A stretch of 64,000 nucleotides of DNA from the NCBI RefSeq assembly GCF_023053635.1, contig NC_086183.1, forward strand, positions 28,717,501-28,781,500. The letters run 5' to 3'. The notes beneath the pieces were generated by a model. The model was not told the DNA's origin. It made no database searches and saw nothing but the letters and a program-made list of their open reading frames with translations. The stretch comes from Elgaria multicarinata webbii. Taxonomy: Eukaryota > Chordata > Lepidosauria > Squamata > Anguidae. Shown here in pieces: positions 10,801 through 22,082 of this stretch (position 1 is the first letter of the stretch; the number at the start of each line of letters is the position of its first letter). Both the position numbers and the translations under genes were made by a program.

Positions 10801-10979
10801 TGCCTGTTTTTTCTCCTAAGGAATTCTCATCTCCTAGCATTCCAAACTGCCATTCCTGCTATTCGTTTAACAGCACAGCTACTGATGAAGGCGGAAGCCG
10901 AAATATATACTGTATAAACAACTTTCTTTCTTCCCTTTTCTCAGGCATGTGAGCTTGCAAACTCCCCTAGACTCTAGAA

Positions 10980-11109
10980 CAGCCTTCCTCAACCTGGGGC
11001 GCTCCAGATGTGTTGGACTACAACTCCCAGAATGCCCCAGCCAGCTGGCTGGGGCATTCTGGGAGTTGTAGTCCAACACATCTGGAGCGCCCCAGGTTGA
11101 GGAAGGCTG
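10980..11109. mobile_element. Foldback hAT-type MITE, copy 2
   Basis: A near-perfect palindrome from CAGCCTTCCTCAACC to GGTTGAGGAAGGCTG, with the 8-bp duplication CTCTAGAA at 10972-10979 and 11110-11117. It lies 110 bases before the unit 2 V exon. Confidence 0.9.
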
Positions 11110-11219
11110 CTCTAGAATGTACAATCAGAAGTGTCCCTCATAAAATCGCAAGGGCCGCTGCCTGCTTCTCTGGTCTGATGTCTGAATCTCTCTCTCTCTC
11201 TTTCCTCCCACCCATCCAG

Positions 11220-11585
11220 GTCACATCATGTGTGGTTACATCAGAGTGACTCAAGCTACTCTGAACTTCACTATTATTATCACAATAGAGCCATGGTTTC
11301 CTTACATAGGAACAGAAGTTAGTCTAATTCCAGAAGAAAGCACAGGAAACACGACCTCCTGCACCTGGTACCAATGGGAGATGTCTGAGGAAAATATGAT
11401 CTTGATCTATGAACCACTGACTTCGACGGTGATACATAAAAATGCCTTCTCTGGGAGGGAGATGGTGAGCTCAGATTGTACCCTGCACATCTTGGATCTA
11501 TCATTCATGGATATCACTTATTATATATTAGAAAGGAACAGCACCACTGCTTCTGAAATTGGCCAGATCTTCTTAGTGGTTGTAG
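11220..11585 (+). CDS. Unit 2: CEACAM-like V Ig exon
   Basis: The acceptor CCATCCAG precedes 11220 and the donor GTAAAT follows 11585; both ends are phase 1. The first residues (GHIMCGYIRVTQA) finish the signal peptide. The domain then reads VSLIPEES (strand B without Cys), SCTWYQWE (strand C), FSGREM, SDCTLHI (strand E) and ITYYI (strand F without Cys). NFT and NST are possible N-glycosylation sites. The length (122 codons) fits one V domain. It is an extracellular recognition domain whose ligand is unknown. Confidence 0.8.
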
Positions 11586-11636
11586 GTAAATGTTTTATGC
11601 ATCCTTGCCTATGCGATGGATATGGAACCTCGGCCC

Positions 11637-11637
<1 letters not shown>

Positions 11638-11689
<52 letters not shown>

Positions 11690-12240
11690 TTTATATAGCA
11701 CCATCAATGTACATGGTGCTGTACAGATTATACACAGTAAATAGCAAGACCCTGCTGCATAGGCTTACAATCTAGTAAAGTTGTAGTAAACAATAAGGAG
11801 GGAAAGAGAATGCAAACAGGCACCGGGTAGGGTGAAGCTAACAGTATAGAGTCAGAACAAACTCAATATTTAAAAGCTATAGGGAAAAGAAAAGTTTTTA
11901 GCTGAGTTTTAAAAGCTGTGATTGAGTTGGTAGTTCTCAAGTGTTCTGGAAGAGCGTTCCAGGTGTAAGGGGCAGCAGAAGAAAAAGGACGAAGCCGAGT
12001 AAGGGAAGTGGAGGTCCTTGGGCAGGCGAGAAGCATGGCATCAGAGGAGCGGAGAGCATGAGCGGGGGAATAGTGTGAGATGAGAGAGGAGAGATAGGCA
12101 GGAGCTAGACCGTGAAAAGCTTTGAAGGTCAACAGGAGAAGTTTATACTGGATTCTGGAGTGAATTGGAAGCCAATGAAGAGATTTCAGAAGTGGAGTGA
12201 CATGGTCAGAGCGGCGGGCCAAGTCCTCACTTCTCCACTT
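11638..12240 (-). mobile_element. L2-like LINE 3' end with (ATT)n tail
   Basis: On the minus strand the frame reads ARRSDHVTPLLKSLHWLPIH, then SFKAFHGLAPAYLSSL-type sequence and FSSAAPYTWNALPEHLR, the C-terminal part of LINE ORF2. The 3' end GCACCATGTACATTGATGGT is followed by an ATT array. Related copies are at 27146 and 62440. Confidence 0.85.
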
Positions 12241-12613
12241 AGTCTGGGGGGCAAGTGATCAAACCTCTCAATACAGGGAATCCACTGGATTTGGCCAGCG
12301 CATTTGAGGGAGAATTTCACGTTGGCTCATTTTTTGATAAGAACGTACCAAACATCCACAAATGTGTTCATATACACGATGGAAAGCACTTGAGATTTGA
12401 ATGTGGGAGAAAGTGAAACAGTAAGCTATCTAGCAAAAAAGTTTTAATTTATAGTGGTTTATTACATCGGTTGTACCCCAAATCCTTGAAGTAGCACATC
12501 ATTGGCCCATCTATTGCTTCCCAGACCTTTCAGAAGAAGTCAGCAAGAGACCAAAGCACTCATCGTCACATGCAACGGTTTCACAGGCTCACAATTCATT
12601 CTCATTGAGGTTG

Positions 12614-12618
<5 letters not shown>

Positions 12619-12650
<32 letters not shown>

Positions 12651-12690
12651 TAGGAGTAGGAGGAGTAATAGTAGTAGTAGTAGTAGTAGT
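12619..12690. repeat. (GT)n and (AGT)n microsatellite
   Basis: A GT run is followed by AGG and AGT triplets. Outside it, 12241-13150 holds nothing I recognise. Confidence 0.9.
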
Positions 12691-13154
12691 GCCAGGCCTG
12701 ATATTTCAGCCCAGATCTTTTCATTGCTTTCAAGAGGGTGGGTAGGATTCAGAAAACAGAATAATCTTCACGGAGTTGAGCGAAAGTTCTTATTTTTCAG
12801 CTGGTTCACCATTAAAGACATGGCAGCTGAGAGTTTTCCCTTTTTCCTACCACATAAAAAGTAGGGCTGTGTGCACAGCCTCCACTTTTCACCTCGGGGG
12901 GCATTTCAGAGCCTCCAAAAGGCCCCAATTCAACTCAGGGTGCTTCAGGGCTGGGCTGCCTCGCTTTGGAACCAAATCCAAAGCGAAGTTCACCCCCCTC
13001 CCCAAAGCAGGCCAGCCCTTGTGGGTTCCCGAGTGCTTGGAGGCTAGAACTGCAATCCCCATATTTCAGGTGGGGCAGGTCTCAGGGAAGATTGCTCCTC
13101 TTGTGAGCCCATGGGCTGAAATGTGGTTTGACTTCCTTAGCTATATTTTTTAGC

Positions 13155-13700
13155 CATAGAATCATAGAATAGCAGAGTTGGAAGGGACCTATAAGGCCAT
13201 CGAGTCCAACCCCCTGCTCAATGCAGGAATCCACCCTAAAGCATCCCTGACAGATGCTTGTCCAGCTGCCTCTTAAATGTCTCTCGTGTGGGAGAGCCCA
13301 CAACCTCCCTAGGTAACTGGTTCCATTGTCGTACTGCTCTAACAGTCAGGAAGTTTTTCCTGATGTCCAGCCGGAATCTGGCTTCCTGTCACTTGAGCCC
13401 CTTATTCCGTGTCCTGCACTCTGGGAGGATTGAGAAGAGATCCTGGCCCTCCTCTGTGTGACAACCTTTTAAGTATTTGAAGAGTGCTCTCATGTCTCGC
13501 CTCAATCTTCTCTTCTCCAGGCTAAACATGCCCAGTTCTTTCAGCCTCTCTTCATAGGGCTTTGTTTCCAGACCCCTGATCATCCTGGTTGCCCTCCTCT
13601 GAACACGCTCCAACTTGTCTGCATCCTTCTTGAATTGTGGAGCCCAGAACTGGACACAATACTCTAGATGAGGCCTAACCAGGGCCGAATAGAGCGGAAC
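13155..13700 (-). mobile_element. CR1-type LINE 3' end
   Basis: The minus-strand translation includes [27 protein letters not shown] and [12 protein letters not shown]. It ends at the ATAGAATCATAGAAT terminal repeats. 5'-truncated, with small indels in the frame. Confidence 0.88.
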
Positions 13701-13978
13701 CAGGACCTCACGTGATTTGGAAGCTATACTTCTATTAATGCCTTAATGCTGCACCAGATCCCAAGCAACCAAGGGATTTCTGCAGTGAGTGGCAGCTTAG
13801 AGAAATGGAGACAGAAAAGGGGAAAAATAATCTTGGGTTTCTGGAAACGTCCTCGTTCTAATTTCAGTTCGAAGATTCGGTGTCCCAGACTGATGGAGTC
13901 ACAGGGATACATGCTAAGATTGGTGCAAGGTTTCATAAGTCCCACTAGTTTTAACATGCTCTCTTCTGCTTTCTTCAG

Positions 13979-14111
13979 AAGGTTTGCCAAGGCTGAAGAG
14001 ATACAGAGTTCTCTCCGGAGAAGCCATTGCGGGGATTTTTATTATCTGTCTTATTGCGGGCTTGGCCATTATAACCCTGGTTTCTTACAAGATCTACAAC
14101 AACTCTGCAAG
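13979..14111 (+). CDS. Unit 2: transmembrane exon
   Basis: It lies between CTTTCTTCAG and GTAATA, phase 1 in and phase 2 out. It codes GLPRLKRYRVLSG, then the helix EAIAGIFIICLIAGLAIITL and VSYKIYNNSAR. Position, length (133 bp) and phases equal those of unit 1. I found no convincing cytoplasmic exon between here and the 3' exon; one option is an exon at 14615 that would stop after four codons. Confidence 0.75.
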
Positions 14112-14129
14112 GTAATATTTGTTTACAAA

Positions 14130-14590
14130 ACTATGCATGATTTGGAGAATGTGGATAGGGAGACATTTCCCTCCCTCTCCCATAATACTAGAAGCCAAAG
14201 GGATCATTCCATGAGGCTGATTTGGTGGTAGATTCAAGACAGAGAAAAGGAAGTCTTTCTTTATACTCTGCATAGCTAATTATCTCATTTGCTACGACAA
14301 GACGAGGTGATGGCCACGAATTTGGATGGCTTTAAAAGGGGGCTGGATAAATTCCAGGAGGAGAAAGCTATCAACGGCCACTAGCCCTGATGGCTAAGTG
14401 CAACCTCCAGTATCAGTGGCAGTAAGCCTGTGTGCACCAGTTGCTGAGGAATATGGGTGGGAGGGTGCTGTTGCACCATGTCCTGCTTGTGGGTCCCTGA
14501 TCAAAAGCCAGTTGGCCACTGTGTGAACAGAGTGCTGGACCAGATGGACCCTTGGTCTGACCTAGCAGGGCTCTTCTGATGTTCTTATCT
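14130..14590 (+). mobile_element. CR1-group LINE 3' region
   Basis: GGCTTTAAAAGGGGGCTGGA, CACCAGTTGCTGAGGAA and the end AGCAGGGCTCTTCTGATG recur in copies at 18040, 23545 and 46240. It lies just after the unit 2 transmembrane exon and may have disrupted the region where the tail exons would be. Confidence 0.75.
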
Positions 14591-15248
14591 CTCTTTAATG
14601 TTGGGTCTTTCCAGTCTTGGCTTTTGATCACCCGGCCTCATTCACAGAATTTTAGTGTGGGGCCAAATAATGAGGTCTTCCATTTGTAACCATCTTGTAT
14701 TTTCCACCACTCTTCCATTGTTTTCTTACCACAAAAAATCCATTAAGGTGTGTCTGTGGGGGGGGGGGAGAGGAGATGCCAGCACAATCCCTTTTCCCAC
14801 CTGGAAGCCACTATAAACAACAACGGGCATCTTTTAAGTGGTTTCGGGAAGCCCTTTTCTTTAATACGATTTAAAAGGAGCAAATCTTTGCTTGCGGGCT
14901 TTGTTTTTTAACCCACTTTTCAGATAATTGTTTCCCCCCCAAAGTGGCTCGGATCAATGGAAAGGCAGGTGTGGGGGAGGGGATCCTACATCAGCCTTAC
15001 AAACTCAAAAGACAAGCTACAAAAGGCAAGGAAGGTGGGGGACGGAGGGAAAGGGAAGAAGAGGGAGATCGATTCTTTGTGCTGGAACACAAGGGAGAGC
15101 TATAAATGGGCATGGATCTTCCATTCAGGCCAGACTGCTATTCCCTTGCTGGTGTTCTTGCTTCAGTGGCAATTGGTGGGTGTAGCTCCATTGGCTGGGG
15201 CCCAAATGATCTTTCCCCCTTTGTATCTGCAGTCCCAGGGCAACAGTA
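14591..15248 (+). other. Unit 2 intron, no exon supported
   Basis: The stretch carries acceptor-like sites (TCTTTCCAG at about 14606-14614; CACTTTTCAG near 14920) but none leads to a tail exon like those of units 1, 3 or 4. I see no known repeat. Confidence 0.3.
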
Positions 15249-15421
15249 CAGTGGGAGCTGGTGGCTTGGATGTCAGTGGCATGATGAATCCACTCCGGGT
15301 TTCAGTTAGAACCAGCCAGACATCTTAAGGAGCTATCCAAGGTGAAAAGCAGAACCAGTTCTGACTGAAACCCGGAGCGGATTTGCTGCCCCACGGACCT
15401 GGGAGCCACCAACCCCCACTG
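15249..15421. mobile_element. hAT-like MITE of the CAGTGG family
   Basis: The ends CAGTGGGAGCTGGTGGCT and GGAGCCACCAACCCCCACTG are inverted, and the halves around GGGTTTCAG and CTGAAACCC are too. The flanking 8-mers CAACAGTA and CGACAGGA agree at 6 of 8 bases, consistent with an aged hAT duplication. Confidence 0.65.
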
Positions 15422-15633
15422 CGACAGGAAGCTGGGGGACTCAAGCGCTCTGTGGCCCAGCGGGGTTTATCTTAAATTTGTCAATGCTGTTGATTGAAAT
15501 TAGGAAAGTTCATCTAGAGAGTTAGAATTCGTCTGTCGATTTCTTTAGTGTGCTATGGAAACCATATTGTTTTAATGTTTTGTATATTTGCAAGTCGTAT
15601 ACAGCAAGGAGAGTAATACAAATGACAGCTCTC

Positions 15634-15634
<1 letters not shown>

Positions 15635-15693
<59 letters not shown>
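15635..15693. repeat. (ATT)n microsatellite
   Basis: About 19 ATT units. The reading frames of repeated Ile or Tyr across it are not genes. Confidence 0.95.
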
Positions 15694-15926
15694 TGGATGA
15701 GGGGAAAATTGATCAAGGGAAATTTATCCCTGGAAGCAATCAATTTGTAGTTTGGACCTGGTTTTATTATATGAGGAAGCATTCCAAAATGGTGTTCCCA
15801 CCAGCAGTCTGATGTGGTATAGTCCATTCTACCCCTTCAGGACTCTGACACCTCATTCAGTTACATGTGACCTTTCAGATCATGGAAAATGGAAGTCAAA
15901 ATTCCACTAAGGAAGCTCTTTGGCAG

Positions 15927-15928
<2 letters not shown>

Positions 15929-15962
<34 letters not shown>
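15929..15962. repeat. (AT)n microsatellite
   Basis: A pure AT run shortly before the unit 2 last exon. Confidence 0.95.
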
Positions 15963-15964
<2 letters not shown>

Positions 15965-16063
15965 GTTAGAGAACTAGACTTCCAGGTTCTCATAAGGATG
16001 GCATGATGTGGATGTTTCAAGTTCTGGGTACCATCTTCTAATTCTAGACTGGCTTTCTTCCAG

Positions 16064-16320
16064 GTGAAAATAGAAAGGTGATCATAGACCAGGATATTGT
16101 CAGCACCGAAGTCTGAAACAGCATCTGTTAGCCCCATGGTCTTTATGCCGCTATGCCCAAGAACAGGGCTTCATGGAACTCATAACAAAATATCCGAGGA
16201 CATTCCAATGGGTTTTTAAGCATCAACCTTTATACAAACACCCCCCCCCCCGAACCCTAAGGGATAGGGGAAAGGCCCCAAATATCCACTGTTGAAATAA
16301 AAGCACTGAATGTCTATTTT
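16064..16320 (+). other. Unit 2: last exon / 3' UTR with poly(A) signal
   Basis: CTTTCTTCCAG precedes 16064; the following text GTGAAAATAG...GATATTGTCAGC...GAAGTCTGAAACAGCAT is shared with the last exons of units 1, 3 and 4. AATAAA lies at 16296-16301. If joined to an exon ending in phase 2, TGA is reached at once, as in unit 1. Confidence 0.6.
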
Positions 16321-16709
16321 AAATTGTATTCATGCTCTTTTGCAGGGACTGATGGGATGGGGCTCTCTATATTACGCTCTCTAGCATAACATTATCATAG
16401 ATAATATTATTCGGGGTCACCATGAATAGATTTGTAGAAAGGCAATTAGAATAAGTTCATTCATGACTAAGTAAGTGAATCAGGCTATGCCTTTCAGGCT
16501 TATAAATACATAGCTTCTACCATTCTTGCCTCTTTCCCACTTTCTGGACACCAGAACCTCACGAGGATTAAATAATACAAATGATCAGCTGACTTTTTAA
16601 CATACTTATGAGGATAATTGCCCTGTTAGGCTCTTTGAACCTAACTGGATGGGGAAACAGAGCACCCAAGGGAGTGCATTGTTAGGAGTGGTTCTTTTCT
16701 GAGAGGGAG
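16321..16709 (+). other. Duplicated downstream flank of the unit
   Basis: TTTGTAGAAAGGCAA and TTCATTCATGA words follow the 3' exon, as they do after unit 1 (6675-6720) and unit 3 (about 29890-29940), so the duplication covers the intergenic DNA. No gene is seen. Confidence 0.5.
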
Positions 16710-17250
16710 ATCATAGAATCATAGAATCATAGAATAGCAGAGTTGGAAGGGGCCTACAAGGCCATCTAGTCCAATCCCCTGCTCAATGCAGGAATCCACC
16801 CTAAAGCATCCCTGACAGATGGTTGTCCAGCTGCCTCTTGAAGGCCTCTAGTGTGGGAGAGCTCACAACCTCCCTAGGTAACTGATTCCACCGTCGCACT
16901 GCTCTAACAGTCAGGAAGTTTTTCCTGATGTCCAGCCGGAATCTGGCTTCCTTTAACTTGAGCCCCTTATTCCATGTCCTGCACTCTGGGAGGATCGAGA
17001 AGAGATCCTGGCCCTCCTCTGTGTGACAACCTTTTAAGTATTTGAAGAGTGCTCTCATGTCTCCCCTCAATCTTCTCTTCTCCAGGCTAAACATGCCCAG
17101 TTCTTTCAGCCTCTCTTCATAGGGCGTAGTTTCCAGACCCCTGATCATCCTGGTTGCCCTCCTCTGAACACGCTCCAGCTTGTCTGCATCCTTCTTGAAT
17201 TGTGGAGCCCAGAACTGGACACAATACTCTAGATGAGGCCTAACCAGGAA
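16710..17250 (-). mobile_element. CR1-type LINE 3' end
   Basis: The longest CR1 frame in the window on the minus strand, including [30 protein letters not shown] and RQLDNHLSGML. The terminal ATAGAATCATAGAATC repeats are at 16710. Among the CR1 copies this is the least eroded in frame. Confidence 0.9.
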
Positions 17251-17424
17251 TTTATAACCAAGCAAAAATGCATCATTTCTCATGATAGCACCGTAAGCCG
17301 GAAGGCAAAAGACAGCAGGGGGCAGCCAAAGACTCTGATAAGAAATGTGGCATATAAAATATATCCATCCTGATCATTCTCTTTCTTGTGTTTTAATTAA
17401 TGCCCTAATTATAATTTTGTAATG

Positions 17425-18010
17425 TTTATTGATTTATTCCATTTGTATTCCACCTATGCAGAAAATACTCTAGGCAGCATGCAAAGCTAAGAACATTTAA
17501 ACAGGATAAAACAATCCATAAAACGATACAACATAAAAGAATAGATTATTTATTTATTTATTTATTTATTACATATTTTATACCGCCCAATAGCCAAAGT
17601 TCTCTGGGTGGTTCACAAAAATTAAAACCATGAAGAGCATAATAAAACAACCTACTATCTAAAAACACAAATACAAAATACAATATAAAAAGCACAATAA
17701 GTTTCTAAAAAGGGAAGGCCAGGCAGAATCATAGACATTGACGCCTGCTTAGAGACATTCAATGAAGTTAGCTGGTGCATTCCACAGCTGAGGGGCAGCA
17801 AAGGAAAAGGCCCTCTGGCCCATGGCTGCCAATCTCACCTTCTGCAGTCTCAGCAGATGACCCTAAGAGGACCTTAAGTGGTGGTCTGGAACACAGGGGA
17901 GGAGATGCTTCCTAAGGTATCTTGGACCTAGACCTTGTAGGGCTTTAAAGGTAAGAACCAGGTCTTTAGGTTTTGCCTGGAAACAAATTGGCAGCCAGCG
18001 TAAAGAGGTT
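17425..18010 (-). mobile_element. L2-like LINE 3' ends, one inside or beside another
   Basis: Two 3' tails in the same orientation, one near 17430 (TTCCACCTATGCAGAAAATA) and one at 17544 with the TATTTATTTATTACA and TACCGCCCAATAGCC signature. ORF2-derived text follows to 18010. Confidence 0.7.
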
Positions 18011-18039
18011 GATTCTATGTTAGTCATACTTGGTGGCCA

Positions 18040-18375
18040 TCACAACATAGTTAGATGTCAGGATGGCCACCAATTTTAATGGCTTTAAAAGGGGGGTGGA
18101 TAAATTCCTGGAGGAGAAGGCTATCCATGGCCTTAGCTAGACCTGAGGTTTATCCCGGGATCATCCTGGAGTCATCCCTGTTCATGTAAATGACACACAG
18201 GATATCCCGGGAGCAGGGAGGGACGACCCCGGGATGATCCCGGGATAATCCTTAGGTCTAGCTAAGGCCAATGGCTACTAGTCCTGGTGGCTATGTGCTG
18301 CCTCCAGTATCAGAGGCATTAAGCCTATGTACACCAGTTGCTGGGGAACATGGATGGAAGGGTGCTGTTGCACCA
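18040..18375 (+). mobile_element. CR1-group LINE 3' region interrupted by a MITE
   Basis: GGCTTTAAAAGGGGG before and CACCAGTTGCTGGGGAACAT after belong to the same LINE family as 14130 and 23545. The copy is split at 18128 by the MITE listed next. Confidence 0.75.
18128..18269. mobile_element. PIF/Harbinger-like palindromic MITE (GGCCTTAGCTAGACC ends)
   Basis: The ends GGCCTTAGCTAGACC and GGTCTAGCTAAGGCC are inverted. Comparison with the uninterrupted LINE shows the target CTATCCAT/GGCTAC with 3-bp flanks CAT and AAT, so a 3-bp duplication with one change. The related copy at 33934 has TTA on both sides. Confidence 0.7.
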
Positions 18376-18679
18376 TGTCCTGTTTGTGAGTCCTTGGCGC
18401 ACAGCGCATGCAAATTGCATAATTTGTACAAATTCCAGCTGTAATTTTCACAGTTACAAAAATACTGACTGCAATTTGCACAACTTTCTATTTATTGGGA
18501 CAGGAGTTGGGGAGAGGAAAAAAGTTCCCAGATTTTGGGAAAACAATAGTTTAATAAAATATCTCCTTTCAGTTCAGAACTGAGGTTTGACGGTGGGTTT
18601 CCAGTGATTTAAATCCAGAGACACACACACACACCCGGCCACTATCACCTACCTGGCCACTTGGCTCACCTACCTGTGT

Positions 18680-19085
18680 GTATTTTATTTATTTTATCTT
18701 TATCACTTATTTATTTGCAACGTTTATATACCACTCCACATCCAAAGATTTCGGAGTGGTGAACAACCAATAGGATAAAAAAATAAAAATGCCCTATTTC
18801 AAAATTACTATTTTAAAAAAGAAATAGAGTTCTGATAAAACCCGGGTCCTGGTAAAGGCGGCCGGTCACTCAAGGAAAACTTCCTGATACAACAATATTT
18901 TCAGGAAGTGCTGGTGCTTGCCTGACTTCCAAATGCAGGGAATTCCATGGGGAAGGGGGCCACCACATTGAAGGCTCTTCTCCTGGTGGACTCCAGTTGG
19001 ACCACAGGTCCTGTCCTGAGATTACACATCTGCAACCAGCCACTTTCGCTTATCTCCGTGGGCAGTGTGCCCAGACTGGGAAGCC
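18680..19085 (-). mobile_element. L2-like LINE fragment
   Basis: The 3' tail signature (TATTTATTTGCAACGTTTAT, ATACCACTCCACATCC) is followed by minus-strand text coding ESTRRRAFNVVAPFPMEFP, the WN-type end of LINE ORF2. Confidence 0.6.
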
Positions 19086-19682
19086 TGCCAAGAACCAGAC
19101 AACACAGCACTTAACGAGCTAAATAATACTGTGTATTGTTCACATACAAATCAAACATAAATAGAACAGTTTCTTAGTGCTCACGCAAAAGTCCAAGCCA
19201 GAGTCATAAATCAGTCCAGGGTTCCAAGGGTACAAGAGAAAGAGTCACGAGAGTCCATAAGCCAGTCCAGGTTTCCAAGGACAGGAGAGAGTCACAGGGT
19301 CCAAGAAGTCCGTAGTCCAAACGATCCAGCAGAAACACGGCATGGTCAAGGTTTCACGGTCCAGAACTTTCCCAGGCAAACCAGATAAGCTCTGACAAAC
19401 TCCTGGCCTGCGCACTGCTACCTAAATACACCAGCTCAGCATCACAGCTGTTCACTGTTTAGCTGGCGTTTATTAGCAATCCGCTTGGATCTGCGTAAAG
19501 CCTCCTTCTCCGCCCTTTGCTGTTTGAACGATGGCACGGGTAACAAATCTGCTAGCTCTTCCTCTAAGTTCGTGCTGGATGAAGCCTCTGCTGGCTGCTG
19601 CTTGACCATGCTGGTACTGGTTCCAGCCTGTGGCTCTTCATCCCCAGACTCCTCATCCTCAGAGACCTCACAGTTCCTAACA
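19086..19682 (-). mobile_element. LTR-retrotransposon remnant, probably Ty3/Gypsy-like LTR
   Basis: Fossil. On the minus strand the stretch begins TGTTAGGAACTG and ends TTCTTGGCA, as an LTR would, and contains text resembling the acidic and then basic (RRSKRIANK) C-terminus of Gypsy-type pol. No internal region is present, so it is a solo LTR or an end fragment. It interrupts LINE sequence. Family and limits are tentative. Confidence 0.45.
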
Positions 19683-19875
19683 GGTCCATGTGGAACCACC
19701 AGGAACATTAACTTATTTGTAATATTTATATGCTGCTAGATGTAATAAAACCCCTAAGCAGCTCACATGTTTACCTATTTGTGCCAACAGTGAAATAAGA
19801 GGAAAGCAGGCTGTCTGCCTATGGTGAAGATGGCAGCTCTCTCCTGGTTGCTACCTCATCCTGAGCAGATTGATA

Positions 19876-20479
19876 GCTTCATCCCATGTACCTGTTTCCC
19901 TCGAATTATCCCCTACAGCGCTAAGCTGTTGTTGTTGCTAGCTAAATCACACCCTGGGTGGCACCGCTCCTAAGATCCTTTGCATACCAGGAAAAGGGTT
20001 TAAGGGGGGAAATGTAAAAAAAAAAAATCATAAAAATCAACAGATGACCCAATCTGATTCAGATTTGGTGTGCTTAAAGCTCTCCTTAAAATCTATTACT
20101 GTGCCAATTTTGATGTCTTTATCTTTAAAACTTACGCAGCTGTAAGCATTTTTTTAATTTGAAGCTTAAAAGTATCAAATCCTGCTCCTGCACCCCCCAG
20201 TGGCTGCTCGGAAAACAACAAATGATTCGCTCTAAAAGTAGTAGCAAAATAGGTCGGGTCTTTTGGCTTTATAGCACAATTAAAGCAGGATGCATGGGAG
20301 TACTTTACAGTCAAAGCAGATTACAATTTGGAAAACTTCAGAGTACTTCACAATAAAAGCAGATTATTAGATGGGAAACTTCAGAGTACTTCACAATAAA
20401 AGCAGAAGCTAGAAAACTTCGGAGCCCTTTGCACGCAATTCGTAGTGATTGCACAGTATAACGCTGGTGTGATAAAGCT
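19876..20479 (+). repeat. Unclassified repeat family X, copy 2
   Basis: Begins GCTTCATCCCATGTACCTG and ends CGCTGGTGTGATAAAGCT. AGCTAAATCACACC near its left end is a rough inverted match to its right end, which suggests a DNA transposon with short inverted ends. Near the right side a segment of about 55 bp (ACTTCACAATAAAAGCAGA) is duplicated. Confidence 0.7.
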
Positions 20480-20857
20480 CAAATAGCTCACACCTACCCT
20501 GAGCTACAAGCTCTGGCTGATATACAAATATCCAATTTATCTGTGTCAAGTGAACAAGCCCCCAAGTGCTTCTCCCCCCACCCCACAGCTCACCATAGCT
20601 CAGACGTCTGCTTTATGACATCTTCCTATTACTGAGGTGTTGACAAGGGGGTGGGAAGTGAGTGGGAGTGACAAGGAGGCACCCTAGGCTTAGGGGGAAG
20701 TGAGGCTGGGATGGGTGGGGAGTGGATGGATGGGATCCTCTGGGGGGCAGATGCTGGAGGCAAAGGACATGGGAGGAATCCAGGCATCTGGCCTGGCATA
20801 AAGTTCATCTCCCATGATGTCAAAACTCCTGCTACCTCCACGAGTGTCAGGAACATC

Positions 20858-20918
20858 TTCCAAGCAGCAGGAACCCCCTCTGGGAGTAGAAGAGCTTGGC
20901 TGATACTGCTTCTGGCAG
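20858..20918 (+). CDS. Unit 3: leader exon with start codon replaced
   Basis: Aligned with the unit 2 and 4 leaders (ATC-ATG), this copy reads ATC-TTC at 20855-20860. The rest is conserved and open (FQAAGTPSGSRRAWLILLLA) and ends in phase 1 at GTGAGA. An in-frame ATG exists upstream at 20711, which would add 49 residues before the hydrophobic core. Either that start is used, or unit 3 no longer makes a secreted product. Confidence 0.6.
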
Positions 20919-20966
20919 GTGAGAAGACTCTGGGTAGGTGGGTGGGGGGCAGGGAATTGGCGTTTT

Positions 20967-20969
<3 letters not shown>

Positions 20970-21014
<45 letters not shown>
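20970..21014. repeat. (GT)n microsatellite
   Basis: A GT run in intron 1 of unit 3. Confidence 0.95.
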
Positions 21015-21016
<2 letters not shown>

Positions 21017-21130
21017 TCTATTTGGACTGGGATCTAAAATTGCAGCTCAGAGCAGGCCTGAGTTCAAGGGTTGCCTCCTCAGGTAGTCCACACCTTCTAC
21101 ATTCCAAGATGATGATACAACCGTCAGAAC

Positions 21131-21450
21131 TAGGGTGACCCTATGAAAAGGAGGACAGGGCTCCTGTATCTTTAACAGTTGCATAGAAAAGGGAATTTCA
21201 GCAGGGGTCATTTGTATATATGGAGAACCTGGTGAAATTCCAGCTTCATCACAACAGTTAAAGGTGCAGGAGCTATACTAGAGTGGCCAGATTTAAAAGA
21301 GGGCAGGGCACCTGCAGCTTTCACTCTTGTGATGAAGAGGAAATATCCCCAGGTTCTCCATATATACAAATGACACTTGCTGAAATTTCCTTTTCAATAC
21401 AACCATTAAAGATACAGGAGCCCTGTCCTCCTTTTCATATGGTCACCCTA
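21131..21450. mobile_element. Palindromic MITE with TAGGGTGACC ends
   Basis: The left arm TAGGGTGACC...AGGAGGACAGGGCTCCTG is mirrored by the right arm CAGGAGCCCTGTCCTCCTTT...GGTCACCCTA, with CCATATATACAAATG in both arms. Part of the same family is at 55853. The flanks share only AGAAC, so the duplication is unclear. Confidence 0.75.
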
Positions 21451-21572
21451 GAGAACGTAGTTTGAAAAATATAAGAATGGTGTAAAAGTACCCCACACAC
21501 ACACACCTTTATCCATCTCTTTCCTCAGGAGCGAGATTTCAGAAGCTCTTCCTGGCTTCTTGATTGTAAAAG

Positions 21573-21804
21573 AGAGAGGCAGTGTGGTGTGGAGGTTGGA
21601 CTGGGAGTCAGGAGATCTGGGTTCTAATCCCCACTCAGTCACGGAAGCTCACTGGGTGACTTTGGGCCAGTCACAGGCTCTCAGCCCGATCTACCTCAAA
21701 GGGTTGTTTGTTGTCAAGAGGATAAAATAGAGAACAGGATTATGTACGCCACCCTGGGTTCCTTGGAGGAAAAAAGGAGGAATATAAATATAATAAATAA
21801 ATAA
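21573..21804 (+). mobile_element. Sauria-type SINE, copy 2
   Basis: Head GAGAGGCAGTGTGGTGT with a small internal deletion in the A-box region relative to copies 1 and 3, B-box GGGTTCTAATCCCC, and an ATAAATAAATAAA tail. Confidence 0.85.
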
Positions 21805-21842
21805 AATGGCATGGGTGGGTGCCTCTTGTTATTCCTACCTGA

Positions 21843-21985
21843 CGTTTATTTATTTATTTATTATTTATTTAAGCATTTTTATCCCGCCGTTCAGGCAAAA
21901 AAGGCTCTCACGGCGGCTTACAAAAGTATTTCTTGACAGTCCCTGCCCACAGGCTTACAATCTAAAAGACATGACACAAAAGGAA
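21843..21985 (-). mobile_element. LINE 3' tail fragment
   Basis: TTTATTTATTTATTATTTAT then TATCCCGCCGTTCAGG and CACAGGCTTACAATCTAAAA, the reverse of a LINE 3' end related to the L2-like group. Confidence 0.6.
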
Positions 21986-22082
21986 AGGGGATTGGGAGGG
22001 AGGAGGAGGAGGAGGGGGGGGAAGGAAAGCAAATTCAGGCACTACAATCTTATTTGCAAAGTTCAGCAGTTAAAGTTGGCAG

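Noticed and set aside
16801-17283. 160-codon minus-strand frame as a host gene
   Set aside because: It is the C-terminal end of CR1 ORF2, with the CR1 terminal repeats next to it.
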